From Gymnothorax reevesii (Eukaryota > Chordata > Actinopteri > Anguilliformes > Muraenidae), in contig CM056592.1 in the NCBI GenBank assembly GCA_029721435.1, forward strand, positions 34,731,611-34,795,610: a stretch of 64,000 bases of DNA, in the 5' to 3' direction. Below, piece after piece: positions 9,566 to 20,157 of the stretch (position 1 is the first letter of the stretch; every line of letters starts with the position of its first letter). A program made the position numbers and the translations under genes. A model generated the notes under the pieces. It was not told the DNA's origin, ran no database searches, and saw nothing but the letters and a program-made list of their open reading frames with translations.

Positions 9566-10012
9566 AGGTTGGAGAGCCTCTGGCCATCTTTACTTCTGAG
9601 AGACTCAGCCTCTCTAAGACATCCCTTTTATAGCCAATCATGTTACACACCTGATGCCAGTTAACTTAATTACTTGCTAAATGTTCTTTCATCTGATTAT
9701 CTTATGTATTATTAATTAATTAATTAATATTAATTGCTTTCAACCCTTTTTTGCATTTGTCGCAACATTTTTGGGACCTGTTGCAGCCAGAAAATTTGAA
9801 ATTAGCTCATTTTGCAGATAAAATTGTAAAATGTCTCAGTTTCGACATTCAAAATGTTATCTACGTTCTATTGTAAATAACACATTGGCTCATGTGATTG
9901 TCATTGCATTTTGATTTTATTCACAATTTACACTTCATCCCAACTATTTCAGAATCGGGGTTGTACATTACTTGGAATTAAATAAAGCAGGAAAATTTAG
10001 ACCCTGAATATA

Positions 10013-10027
10013 CCACTCTCTCTCGTT

Positions 10028-10061
<34 letters not shown>

Positions 10062-10064
10062 TCA
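10013..10064. repeat. (TC)n(AC)n compound microsatellite
   Basis: A TC array with one interruption passes directly into a short AC array. It lies about 50 bases right of Tc1-like copy B. Confidence 0.95.
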
Positions 10065-10426
10065 CATACAGAGACCTGCAGGCATAATGTATCCAAGGCA
10101 TAATCCAACCATTATTGGTCAGATATTTACAGATACTGAAGGAGTGCTGCCCGTACAACAATACAGAGTGCGAATTGGTGAAATCAAGCGGCTGGAGCAT
10201 ACAATTTGCACCTGAGATGAATGAGAGTGAGAACATTTCAGAATCTACTGGGATTTCCTACCTTTAACCAGCACGAAATTTGCTATTAATACTCGTTGCT
10301 TCAATCTGAAGCCGGATTATATTGGCTTGCGTGAGGTGCAGTCCTTTTTTGAAAAGGCGCCTGGCAGCAGCTGCAACTGTTTAGGTCACTTCTTCTTCTC
10401 TCTTGAGATTTACGTGCTGCGTGATG

Positions 10427-10458
<32 letters not shown>

Positions 10459-11470
10459 GTGGAGCAGAATGGAGACCCCCCTTTGGACCAGTGATTTTAT
10501 TTAGCCGTGTGCTGTCATCGCTGCCCTCCCTGGAATACATCACTTTACACTGTCACTTCCTTCCCAGCTCAGCACTCACTTCCTGCCATGCTCTATAAGC
10601 CCAGGGATGCTCTCAGCTTGTGTGCCGAGCACCGCATGGGTCTAGCCTGCACAAAGCAATACTCACTGTTGGTTGGTTCGGTGAAGATTTCAGGAATTGT
10701 CACACTCTTCAAGACCACTAGTGCAGTCAAAATTCCTCACCATCACTTTGCATGCAAACCTCTGTGACCATAGAAACTATATTTCCAAGTCTGATTCTGT
10801 CTGTCAGGAAGGGTACAGAAATTGCTTCAGAACTTGTGGTAATAAAAACTTGCCAATTAGACTTATTTCATTACAGAAGTCTAGAAATAATTGAGATCAT
10901 ATTATCTGCGTGCCTGATCGCTCAGATGGATTTTTCTATTCGCTTTGCTTCTTTGAAAAACTACAACGATGAACAAAGCAGCCTGTAGGCGCTAGTCTTT
11001 AACCGGCCTCATTACGGTTATGACTGAACTACCAGAGATATGACCCCTCTCCGCTCTGACCTAATTGGAGACGGTGCAGTGAAGCTGAGTGATATCGACC
11101 GCCCCACGCGTGGTGTGGGAGTCGTTCGACTGAGGAGCGATCAGCAGGCACGGCGATGTGAGGAAGGCATCTTTTCTCCCGGAAGCCCACCAGGGAGAGG
11201 AGGTGCGACCAACACCCTCCTCTCCTTCCACGGCGTTTGTTCGCCTCTTAGAACCTCCCGGGGGCCGTAGGACTGCTGGTGCTCGTGCTCGGAGCCTCCA
11301 TGGCGCTCATCTGTGGGTTTTGTTTGAAAACGTGCTGTGTGCGCGGCGCGTGTGCGAGTGGGCTCACGTTTCTGAACCCTCTACCTCCTCCATTAAAACT
11401 GACACCAAGATGTGGGATTATAGGAGAATACAGTTTTCCTTATGAGCTCATTACCATAGTAACTGTTTAA
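10065..11470. other. non-coding sequence
   Basis: Mostly unique sequence. A GC-richer stretch at 11040-11410 gives overlapping short open frames on the plus strand without any recognisable domain. I see no promoter or splice pattern that would make them a gene. Confidence 0.3.
10432..10458. repeat. (GA)n microsatellite
   Basis: Pure GA array of about 13 units. Confidence 0.95.
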
Positions 11471-11659
11471 TTTCTTCTTCTTCTTTTCCCGCCTGCAATT
11501 GTTGCTAGGATATTGATGAAAAAGTACCTTTTATGAGAGGGAAAATATAGCAGTAAAAAAACCCTATGGATTTGCAACATTAAATCTTCTATTTGTCTAG
11601 CAATTACTAGTTGCTAAATGATACCAACCTCTTAAAATTGGAGGGTTTTTTTCCATTTC

Positions 11660-12630
11660 ATTTTACTTATTTATTTATTGGATATTCAGCATTATGTCCA
11701 CTGATGTGGAGACTTTATAATTATATTCAGTGTGGGTCTGAGGATTATGGCCTGCGGCAATGACAGGGACTGCACACGCACTGACTCGACGGGATTAGCC
11801 TTACATCATGTAGGAATGCTCGCCCGAGTGGAACAAAAACCTCATTAACATCTTATGGAAAAATTGTTTTAATTAGGTGACTTTATTTTCTGTTTCCCAT
11901 TTATGGATTAGTCTTGGCCCCTGCTTTTTTACGAGCGCCCAGGAAAACATACGTCTGTGAATTTTTCAAATCAAAATGAGAAAATAGCGCGAAGGAAAAT
12001 GTTGCCTGGCTGTTTGAAGTGCTCTCATATTAATGCTCAGCGGTGCCAGGGGAAGGTTTTACTGCTCCCGCCAAACTCACGAAGAGTACAACTTTTTCCA
12101 AGGCCCTTCCCCGAAAACTGATTTAGTACATTACATAATCAATTCAAGGCTACGACGGACTCCTCGCTGCAGACTCCTCCTGGTGATTGACCATCGGGGA
12201 TAGAGGAGGGAAGCACAGATGCGAGGGGTGGCGTGTGTTGACTCGATAATTTTCACATTCCGTCTCCGTGTATTACCAAATGTCCTTTCTGTGCACTGCC
12301 CCAGATTATCATTAATTTTCTTCCCTTTTTTTTCCCGGAAGAAAGAGGAGAATTGTTCGGCTAATTATCGTGGGGAGCCAGCAGCCGTCTGGCAGATGTA
12401 CACCAGATAGTAGGTATTGAGTAGGGTGGGTAATGGCCTGTAGACTGTATAGGCCAAGAAAGTTTCTGTGAGGGAAAGCTTACCTGAACTGCCATGTTAA
12501 TCAGAGGGCTGTCTGTCAAGAGCCTGTAATTAAGGAGACAGTAGTGAGCTAATATAAGGAATTAGCAGAAAAGGAAATACCCCGCCTTATCACCTACTTC
12601 CATGTTTTCATTTTATCTTGTGGAAATTAT
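11660..12630. promoter_or_regulatory. candidate long-range regulatory sequence
   Basis: Non-repetitive sequence with homeodomain-like cores, for example ATTATCATTAATTTTC near 12305, CTAATTATCGTGG near 12360, CTGTAATTAAGGAGACAGT near 12525 and GGAATTAGCAG near 12558. The texture of evenly mixed bases with AT-rich cores between GC-rich patches is like vertebrate conserved non-coding elements. Conservation itself cannot be seen from one sequence. Confidence 0.25.
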
Positions 12631-12644
12631 ATATTAATAGTTAA

Positions 12645-13336
12645 GGAGTCCACTTGCAAAGCCTTCTAAGTCAAGTTGGTCCTTTTTTTTTTGAAAAATC
12701 TGATTTTTTGGTTGGCATAGAAATTATCTTCCATAGATACCAATTTTCACTATACTAAAACTATCAGTTTTGCAGACATAATCCATGAGGAAATTCATTA
12801 TTTTTTTAAAGAAATGACTGATTTTGCAGCACAAAGTTTTGACTTTTGAAAGGTTTTGAAAGTGGAGTGGAAAATTAGCAGGTTTTGACAGTGTTTAAAC
12901 CTGCCCCGTTGCTCAATAGGTGAAGGTATTTGACTCAGGACCCACTCTACATGCAACTCAATGCTACAGACAGCACAGTGGATGAATAGCTGCTATGACA
13001 ATGACAACATAAACATAAGTCCATGGGTTCAAATCCCCCTTATATAGTATCACTATCATTACACTTTACTGAACTGCACAAACCAACAAACTAGAACCCA
13101 ATGTGTTACCATACTTTGATTGTCACCATAAGGCAATGAGAATCACGTTTCCACATTGGCTGATGACTAAGCAGAATTTGACACAGTTTTGCTTTTTTCT
13201 GTTTCAATTTATAACATGATTTAGTTGGATTTGACTGCGGAGCTTTCAGTGGGACATGCGCAGGTGCCTTAAAGAAAGGCTAAGGGAGAAAACTTATTTT
13301 CAAAACTTGACTTAGCAGGTTTTGCAATTTGACTCC
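12645..13336. mobile_element. non-autonomous TIR element, 692 bases
   Basis: GGAGTCCACTTGCAAAGCC at 12645 matches the complement of the right end (GGAGTCAAATTGCAAAACC), and both continue with CTAAGTCAAGTT. Flanking octamers ATAGTTAA and TCAGTTAT agree at five of eight positions, compatible with an old 8-base hAT duplication. The interior has no coding sequence. A GGGTTCAAATCCCCC motif at 13027 resembles a tRNA B box, but with no A box at the right distance. Confidence 0.72.
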
Positions 13337-13349
13337 TCAGTTATTACTG

Positions 13350-13390
13350 GGGCTACCTGTAAGGTAGCTCGAGTCTAGTCCAGCCGTTTG

Positions 13391-13421
<31 letters not shown>

Positions 13422-13425
13422 ATCT
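13350..13425. repeat. small hairpin followed by (ATCT)n microsatellite
   Basis: GCTACC, a five-base TGTAA loop and GGTAGC (13352-13368) are followed within 25 bases by about eight ATCT units. The order hairpin, then tetranucleotide run, then unique body is shared with the GTCT-run repeats elsewhere in the window. Confidence 0.8.
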
Positions 13426-14309
13426 ATATCAAGAATTGGAATTTATCCGGAAGTGTTTGGGTATCGCGTCATGAAAACGAGGCTGCGCACGAGATAACTA
13501 CCGCTTTCCTTTGAGGTCAAGGGTCGCCTAAGTGAACGCCTACTTGGTATCTTGTTAAAAGTATTCTGAATAGGATTTTTCATTTTCTGTTTGTAAACAC
13601 TACATCAAAACCTAGCCCCTCCTCCCTGGCTCAGCAACACCAGAAGTGCTACATTGCAGAGCAGCGATATGTCCCGCCCTCAGCCGCCATGCTCTGTTAT
13701 TGGCTGGGGGCTGCACACCCACTGTCCAATGGATGACATCCAGAAACGTCCCCGTACAAAGAAATAATGAGGAAACACAAGTAGATAGCTGGGCGTCCCT
13801 AAAAACAGACACTGCCACACACTTCCAGTGACTCAGAAGTGTTTGCTTCAGAGGATTTTTTTAATTAGAGTCCATACACTGCTTTTAGGAAAATACTACT
13901 CAGTATATTTTTAAATGTAAATACCCATGAAATTATGCTTTGTGTTGAGATTAGGAGAGGACCTTTTACTCATGCAATGGGCTGCTTCCTGTAGGCAGTA
14001 AGGCCAGAACAGAAGAGCTAAGAAAGAACAGGGAGATATAGCTGCTAAAGCTAAAAATCCAGCTACGGTCTTTTCGAGCAAAAGTTTTCTCTTCACATAT
14101 TTCCCAGAATCTGCTTGGAACTGAACAATCTGTGCAGCCTCATGGCACTTTTGTATTAATGCAGCCTACATGTGGTGGGATGTAAATATCATGTAACATA
14201 CTGATGTGAAAGAAGGAAGAAATGTCGTAAAAATGAACATGAGTTGTATTACTATGGCAAAGTATTATAAGAAGGCTCAAACATGCAAAACCAGATTGGA
14301 TTACTATTA
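13426..14309. other. non-coding sequence
   Basis: Unique sequence. 13610-13760 is GC-richer and contains TATTGGCTGG and GTCCAATGG, CCAAT-box-like motifs in both orientations about 40 bases apart. This is not enough to call a promoter. Confidence 0.3.
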
Positions 14310-14317
14310 AATTAATT

Positions 14318-14678
14318 GGTAACACTTTACAATAAGGGTACAACAATTAACATTAATTAACATCAGTTCATTAACTATCAGTTAATTACCAGATAACTGA
14401 TGTGTTAGATAACTAAGTAAGCATTGCATAACCATAACTGAACATTTATTAATTTTCTGTGTATCCCCTATTGTGAAGTTGAAAACATCCCTGAAGTATC
14501 TCTTATGCAGCACTTCAAACTATTGAACCATAATTTATAAATAAATACCTCAGTTCATGTGAATATCATTTGTAAATGATTACGAGGAGCATTAGTTAAA
14601 TGTTAATAACCTGTTATTAAATGCTTATTACTACTTTAACTAATGTTAATTGTTGTATCCTTATTGTAAAGTGTTACC
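14318..14678. mobile_element. hAT-type MITE, 361 bases
   Basis: The ends GGTAACACTTTACAATAAGG and the complement of CCTTATTGTAAAGTGTTACC are perfect 20-base inverted repeats, and the similarity runs on through CAATTAACATTA. The flanks AATTAATT (14310-14317) and TAATAATT (14679-14686) agree at six of eight bases. The element is palindromic in layout and has no gene. Elements with GGTAACACTTTA ends are, to my knowledge, frequent in fish genomes. Confidence 0.9.
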
Positions 14679-14686
14679 TAATAATT

Positions 14687-15288
14687 TTGAAGATGGTAAT
14701 TCTAATTGCCAGGAATGGTGATTGCCATTGTATGCAGAAACACCTTTTATAGTAACTAGAAAAGAAGCAAGAAAACAAGGTTGGGTGTAAGTTCATCTCT
14801 CTCAGAACAGGAGAAGGTTTTTTTTTTTTTTTTGCAACTGACTCTGCACTGGGTAAAGGTTAGCTGTGGCGAATTCTGTGTCGATACAGCTCTGGTTCTC
14901 ATAAATACATGATTAGCTCATCTTTGCCCGTGCATTTGTGGTTTTCGTTCCATGTGGCGGCCATTTTCTTTTTTTACGCGAATTCTAGCAGTGATAATGA
15001 GGCCGAGTGAAGAAAGTGAGTGGGCTGAATATCTCAGGCTGCATCTGAGGACTGTACACAGGCCTGTGCAGCCAAGGCCTATAGCGATTATAACAGATAC
15101 CCCCTCGCAGTCTTCCACATCAAAACAGAACGAGGAGCGATTGAACTGCACGGGCTAATAATGAGGGCATTAATTCCAAGTAAGAGCAGTGAAACTCTCC
15201 CGGCATGGTGCAGCGGGATCAGTGAAGATCCACAACTGTTACTGAAGTGGAGCGAAGAAACTGGGGCAATTGACTTAAATGTGGGCGA

Positions 15289-15326
<38 letters not shown>

Positions 15327-15547
15327 ACGTGCAGGCGATTTCAGAAGGTGTTAATCCCAGTGCTGAACAAAAGATGGGACGGTGCGAGCAGTGAGGAAGA
15401 GCTGTCGGTCTCAAAAGAGGGGATCAGCCACTCATGCCACCCACTGGTCCACCCATTTAAGGAACTTTCTGGAAACGTGGTTTTGATTCCAGATTGGAAT
15501 GAATGATATCGCTGAACAACGACAGCGCGCATATTTCTAAAGCAGCT
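14687..15547. promoter_or_regulatory. mostly unique sequence with a candidate regulatory core
   Basis: 14930-15180 is a well-mixed stretch with GCAGTGATAATGAGG and CCTATAGCGATTATAAC that could be a conserved non-coding element. Open frames on both strands here (14952-15158 plus, 15088-15414 minus) overlap the core and a GT array and show no domain. Confidence 0.22.
15288..15326. repeat. (GT)n microsatellite
   Basis: GT array with one TATA interruption, about 17 units in all. Confidence 0.95.
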
Positions 15548-15551
15548 TTAA

Positions 15552-15727
15552 CCCTTCGAGCACTGAAATAAATTCTCAAAAACGTGCAAATTAAAATATC
15601 TTGTGCTGTTGAAAGCTTATCACGTGGAGACTTGTTTAAAAGAGCTCCCCTGACATGATTTTCAACAGCTTTGAATTTGACATCCTAGATCATTGGGCAA
15701 CACTATTTGTATTTAGCGCACTAAGGG
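15552..15727. mobile_element. TTAA-flanked MITE (CCCTT family), copy 1
   Basis: Element CCCTTCGAGCACTGAAAT... ending GCGCACTAAGGG, flanked by TTAA at 15548-15551 and TTGA at 15728-15731. CCC...GGG ends with a TTAA target fit the piggyBac superfamily. It shares GCTGTTGAAA.CTTATCA and GACTTGTTTAAAAG with copies at 33779, 38027, 38790 and 54208. Confidence 0.8.
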
Positions 15728-15731
15728 TTGA

Positions 15732-17043
15732 ATTATGATTCCAGTACCGTTTTAATCCCTTGCTATGGGATGTGGCCCTTGTTAGCCTCGGTCTGATGGC
15801 GTGCGGGCAGTGCTTGTCCTGAGTGTCGTGTCACACCTCGGGAGTATAGAGTCACATTCTCACTGATTGACAGCTGTGGCAGCGCATAGCAGCAGTTGCG
15901 GCGGCAGTAGCCGAGCAGAGGACAGGTGTTGATAAAGCAGGGTAATTACAGGGCCGCACACTGCCCTCTGTCTCACACACACGGTTGATGGGGCCACACA
16001 TGACCCACTGCGGCTCACAGGGTTCAAACTGTTTCGCCAAGTACAAATCACAGATGAACAGAATCATCAGATTCTAGAGCAGGGTAATGAAAGAACCTCA
16101 ACGATCCATCGCCAATCATTTTACTTATGTGGGGATTTCCAAACAAATTACATCTTGCATATTTTTAGAGGTGTTTGTTTCTTGAATCGTTAAGTTTCCA
16201 AAGGGCCCAAGTCCCGTGACTGAGAGGTCTGCTGATCTTAAGACAAAGGTAACTGCCTGGTAATTTCACCTGAGAGTATCCCAGTGTCACTCTCTTGAAA
16301 GGAAATAAAGTGGAAATATGTTTTATAATATATGGGTAAAATATGAAGATTTTTTTTCCCTTTGCTGAAAAAAGTGTTCCTTGGAGTTGGGCCCCGTGGA
16401 AACTCAAGGATGCAATTAGAATCTCTGTTCCACGAAATCTATGAAAGGATTTAAATATTCCTGACAATATAAATAATATTTTTACTTCTAGTAATAGTAT
16501 ATTGAATAAAAATAATTGTTTTTTTTTTTTTCATACTTTAGTGCTTTAGTACTCATTGCTGAAAATCAGAGTCAAAACTTGACAAATGGTGTTGTTGTTA
16601 TTAACATTATTATTATCTTTAGCGCTGTACTATTAGTAGTAATAGTTGTTGTCATATTAGTAGAAGTTATTAGCTAATAGTTATTTACTAGTTATTTATC
16701 ATTATAGTAAAGAATTTCGAACAGTACTGATAGAAACATTGTACAATCATTTTACATTCAGCATAACTTCATATGTGTATTGAATTATTTTAATGGACAT
16801 GAAAAGCACGGTGGCAATCCAAATGAACCCGACAACATACTGTATATATAAATATGTTTTAGCCTATTCTACTATTGAAAGAAATAGCGGAGCTCTTGAC
16901 TGCCCAAGACCTCGAGTCCTGCCCCACCCCTCAGGAGTTTTAAACGTTCGTATACCGAGGTCTGAGGGAGTGTTGCACGTGACAGACTTTCAGTCTGAGG
17001 AGACAAAGACGAGTTAATTTCAGGGAAGCCCATGCGGTGCGTC
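15732..17043. other. non-coding sequence, AT-rich in its second half
   Basis: No gene or repeat recognised. 16470-16800 is AT-rich with a run of TTATTA/TAGTAG-like short repeats. Confidence 0.35.
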
Positions 17044-17047
17044 TTAA

Positions 17048-17701
17048 AGGAGCTGTGTCACCATTACTGCGCATGCTGGTTTGCCAACTGCCAGTAATCT
17101 TAGTAGGAAAAAAACCCTTTTTCTATGTGTAAGGGTCTTGCCCTGCGGTCCCTCCCCTGTGGCTTGCTCTCACCTCCACCCTAACGAACTGCATCTGTTG
17201 CTCGTTAGGGTGGAGGTGATTATGAAGGTATATTGGGCTGGCAGTTGCCAGTGCTCAGTGTAGCTGCATTTTGGATTTTTATCCCTTGTTAATGTTAGTA
17301 CTGCTCCCCTGTTTTAACTTCGTGTTTGTTTTTATTTTAAGTTGTAAATTCTCCAGTTTTTTCCAGCCAGGCGTTTTGGTCCTAAATTTCGTCTTAGGCC
17401 CATGGTCCTAGCTCCCGCCGGATTAAGATTTGTATGATTATGGAATCCATGAGGCCGTGATTATTGGCAATGGCAAACCAGCTCACATTCTTTGTATCTT
17501 TCAGCTAAAGTGAGAAAATAGCACTTTGAATCCTCAAATTTCCACAAAAAGCATAATGCCCGCATAACTGAATGTATATAATGCAATGGAAAACAAAGGT
17601 GCACCGGCAAGGATGGAATCAGATTGTGACTTGCAGTCAAGCAGATTCACTTCGTTTGGATGTAAGTTGTGAGCATGCGCAGTAATGGTGACACAGCTCC
17701 T
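17048..17701. mobile_element. TTAA-flanked TIR element, 654 bases
   Basis: Left end AGGAGCTGTGTCACCATTAC and right end complement of GTAATGGTGACACAGCTCCT are perfect inverted repeats that continue through TGCGCATGCT, about 30 bases in all. Both ends touch TTAA (17044-17047 and 17702-17705), a perfect target duplication of the piggyBac/Kolobok kind. There is no transposase inside. The interior holds a perfect 18-bp hairpin. Intact ends suggest a comparatively young insertion. Confidence 0.9.
17170..17219. repeat. perfect 18-bp stem hairpin inside the TTAA element
   Basis: TCACCTCCACCCTAACGA at 17170-17187 is the exact reverse complement of 17202-17219, with a 14-base loop. It does not lie at the element ends. 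Confidence 0.95.
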
Positions 17702-17705
17702 TTAA

Positions 17706-18120
17706 TGGCCAGGTCTTGTGAAGGTGACAGCCAGAGAGCAGCTGGAGGGGTTATCTTGGGACTGGGCGGCGCCCGGCCACTGAGGCCACAGTTAGTGCGA
17801 GACCCTGGTCAGTCACTGCAGGCAAGCCAGGGATTTTCAATTCGGTTTCACTTGGTTTGGCACCATCGCTGACTGTTGCGGCACTAGACTTTTCCAGCGG
17901 CTGCAGGACTTGCTATGGCGCATGTCGAGATGTACAGATCACTGGCGCGGAACTGATTACCCCGCCAATCCCCCCGCAATTACCGTGCTGGTGCAGTTTT
18001 TCCGGACATCACTGAGAGGGAGAGTGGGGCAGCCGTGATAGCGGCAGTAACCTGGCAGGCTTGTGGTGACTGGCTCTTGTCGTGACCTCACTGCTTCAGC
18101 AAGTTCGCTCTGCCATCATC
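17706..18120. promoter_or_regulatory. candidate regulatory sequence
   Basis: Balanced, non-repetitive, GC-richer sequence with CCCGCAATTACCGTG near 17975. Short open frames have no domain. Listed only because it contrasts with the transposon-derived flanks. Confidence 0.18.
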
Positions 18121-18149
18121 ACCAACACAAAGGCGTGTAGTTCTTATCC

Positions 18150-18340
18150 CTGACCAGGCAAAAGCCCAAAAGGGGGATTATATCGAGGCATGGTCCGTTT
18201 GTCTGTCTGTCTGTAGCGGAAGGTACGCAGCTGGTAAAATCAACTCCAACAGTTTTCATAGGAACTCCCTGAAACTGCATATGTTGCAAATAGACTAACG
18301 ATAGGCATATCACACTCACAATTTCGGCTGGGGATGTTGT
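18150..18340 (+). repeat. GTCTGTC-run repeat copy
   Basis: CCAAAAGGGGGATTATATCG leads into GTCCGTTTGTCTGTCTGTCTGT at about 18190-18213, followed by a body with AACTCCAACAGTTTTCATAGG. The order G-rich head, GTCY run and body matches the module at 27645. Confidence 0.5.
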
Positions 18341-19846
18341 TTTCCACGCAGTCTTGTTACAACAGTTGAAGTTTGTCTTTCTAATCTCACTGAAGCGTCT
18401 GCTAGCACGAGCTCTGTTGTACTACTATCACCATAGAGTGAGACATGACAGGCTAATGGCGTTGTTAGCTCTTGCAGTCAATCGCCCGATTAATTGTTTT
18501 TTCTACAAGGTAGGCAGATTCCCTACTCAAAAATACATACAAATTTGAAAAAAGTGGGTGAGTTGGAAAGAACGGTTTGGTAGTGCCGTCTTAAATCCTA
18601 GAATTGCCAATTGTTTCTCAGCTCGGGAATGAATCTCTTTGACCTACATCTTTCCTAATTTCCATGATTTATTCTTGATAAATATTTTCTCTAAATACGT
18701 GCACATTCACAGTGTTGATGTCCCCATCTATAGAGCTAGTTTTTGTTTTTCTTCAGAAATGGCTGTGTGTGGCCCAAAATGAGCAAGAAGCTATTTCCAG
18801 CACACCATCATTATCTTTGTCCTCGAGTGACATCTCCCTTTTAATATGCTAATGTTGCTGTAGATCGTATTGCTTGGTAATTGCGAACCACTTTTTGAGT
18901 TTGACAACTTGCGTAGTCTCTTTTTTCAAAAGACATTTTCATCTTCAGTTTGGAGTGGAAAGATTGCGGTTGCTTATTTACCTGTGTGTTTATTCTGCAA
19001 GAGCCAGAGGCCCAAAGTGCGGCTGATGACATTTAAGGAGTTTTGTTTAACTTCGTTGACGATCAGCAAGCTACTGGTGAACATATAGCAGATTAGCAAT
19101 GAACTTTTGAAATGCCAATCTGCATATTGTTTAGAACTTGGGAAACATCTTAGTGTACTTGAGTCAGGGTTGTTGAAAAATGTTTTTTATTTTGAAGAGC
19201 CTGGGACAAAATGTTGCCTTACAGGCCCTGGGGACACAGGGAAATTAGTTTGGGAGAGGAAAGGATACCAACATCGTTTCACCGCTTCCGATTGTTATTT
19301 CTCCGCAGAGACGGGGAGTTTGAGATATCGACCGAGCTAGCACTTGTATTTTTCATTTCTGAAGCCACTGAATGGTGAAGGGTGAGAATCTTACGATGCT
19401 ATGGCCAATGAACATCACGCCAGAGAGCACCGCAGTGCGTGCATCGCACCTCCAGGCTTGTGTAGCCGAGGGTTACGTGCTGACTTCAGCTTTTCTTCAA
19501 GGGTCAAAGGGCCCCTGATTACTGCACAGGGGATAACCCCGAGCCCAAGAGAACCTCAAGAATCATATAGTCATGAATTAGCCGAGTCCTGTAGTTCAAT
19601 GTGCCAGCTGACTGCGGAGAATGCTACGCTGGTGGGCACTGTCTTTCAACATCAGTCTAAGACTATCTGAGCAGAATGGTGCATCCATTTTGCTCTCAGT
19701 TTCCTTGAAAGACAGTCATTTGGCATCTTTACTCATGGACAAGGGCAAATGGTACACTGCAACCTAAATATTCAACGTCATTTTCGAATGCAGCCCTGCC
19801 TGAGAGGGTGAATTTGAAGACCCCAGTGCTCAAAGTTCTGAAGTCA
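18341..19846. other. non-coding sequence
   Basis: Unique sequence with no recognisable gene. TTAATATGCTAATGTTGC near 18842 contains a POU-like core. The open frames at 18870-19088, 19107-19340 and 19401-19670 have no motif. Confidence 0.3.
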
Positions 19847-19854
19847 CAACATGT

Positions 19855-20149
19855 GGTTACACTTTACTTGAAGGTATCGTCATAAGAGTGACATGACACT
19901 GTCATAACTGTTATATGACTCAGTCATGAACATGTTATAAACATTATATTAATGTCATAAACATTTATTACTGTTGTCTTTAGGTGTCATTCAGTTTTTG
20001 TAATGAGATGTTGACATTGTTTTGGTTTTCTTGAGTCATAAACGTTTGACATTGACATAATGTATATGACACGTTCATAGCTGGGTCATGTAACAGTTAT
20101 GACAGTGTTACGTCACTCTTATGACGATACCTTCAAGTACAGTGTTACC
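19855..20149. mobile_element. hAT-type MITE, 295 bases, with perfect 8-base target duplication
   Basis: The two halves are inverted copies: GGTTACACTTTACTTGAAGG on the left against the complement of CCTTCAAGTACAGTGTTACC, continuing through TATCGTCATAAGAGTGAC for about 80 bases. The octamer CAACATGT stands at 19847-19854 and again at 20150-20157. There is no coding content. The ends resemble those of the MITE at 14318, so the two belong to related families. Confidence 0.95.
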
Positions 20150-20157
20150 CAACATGT

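Larger units (their letters stand above)
6457..9963 (-). mobile_element. Tc1-like DNA transposon (copy B) with nested insertions
   Basis: The ends CAACCCCAATTCC at 6457 and the complement of GAATCGGGGTTG at 9963 are inverted repeats next to TA dinucleotides. Both arms continue inward for about 200 bases, including AGTTGGGA, a stretch around AAATTTTACAATTTTATC and a second GTTGGGACAGG/CCTGTTGC motif, again an IR/DR layout. The transposase reads on the minus strand. Its 3.5 kb length is explained by insertions: a PIF/Harbinger-like element in the left arm (6537-8069), a short insert at about 8298-8440 and a hairpin/GTCC-run repeat at about 8722-8965. Without them it would be close to 1.6 kb. 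Confidence 0.93.

Noticed and set aside
13027..13041. GGGTTCAAATCCCCC, resembling a tRNA B box, with CGTTGCTCAATAGG upstream near 12907
   Set aside because: The two motifs are about 115 bases apart instead of roughly 40 and no cloverleaf can be drawn between them. It lies inside an inverted-repeat element. I do not call a tRNA or a SINE.
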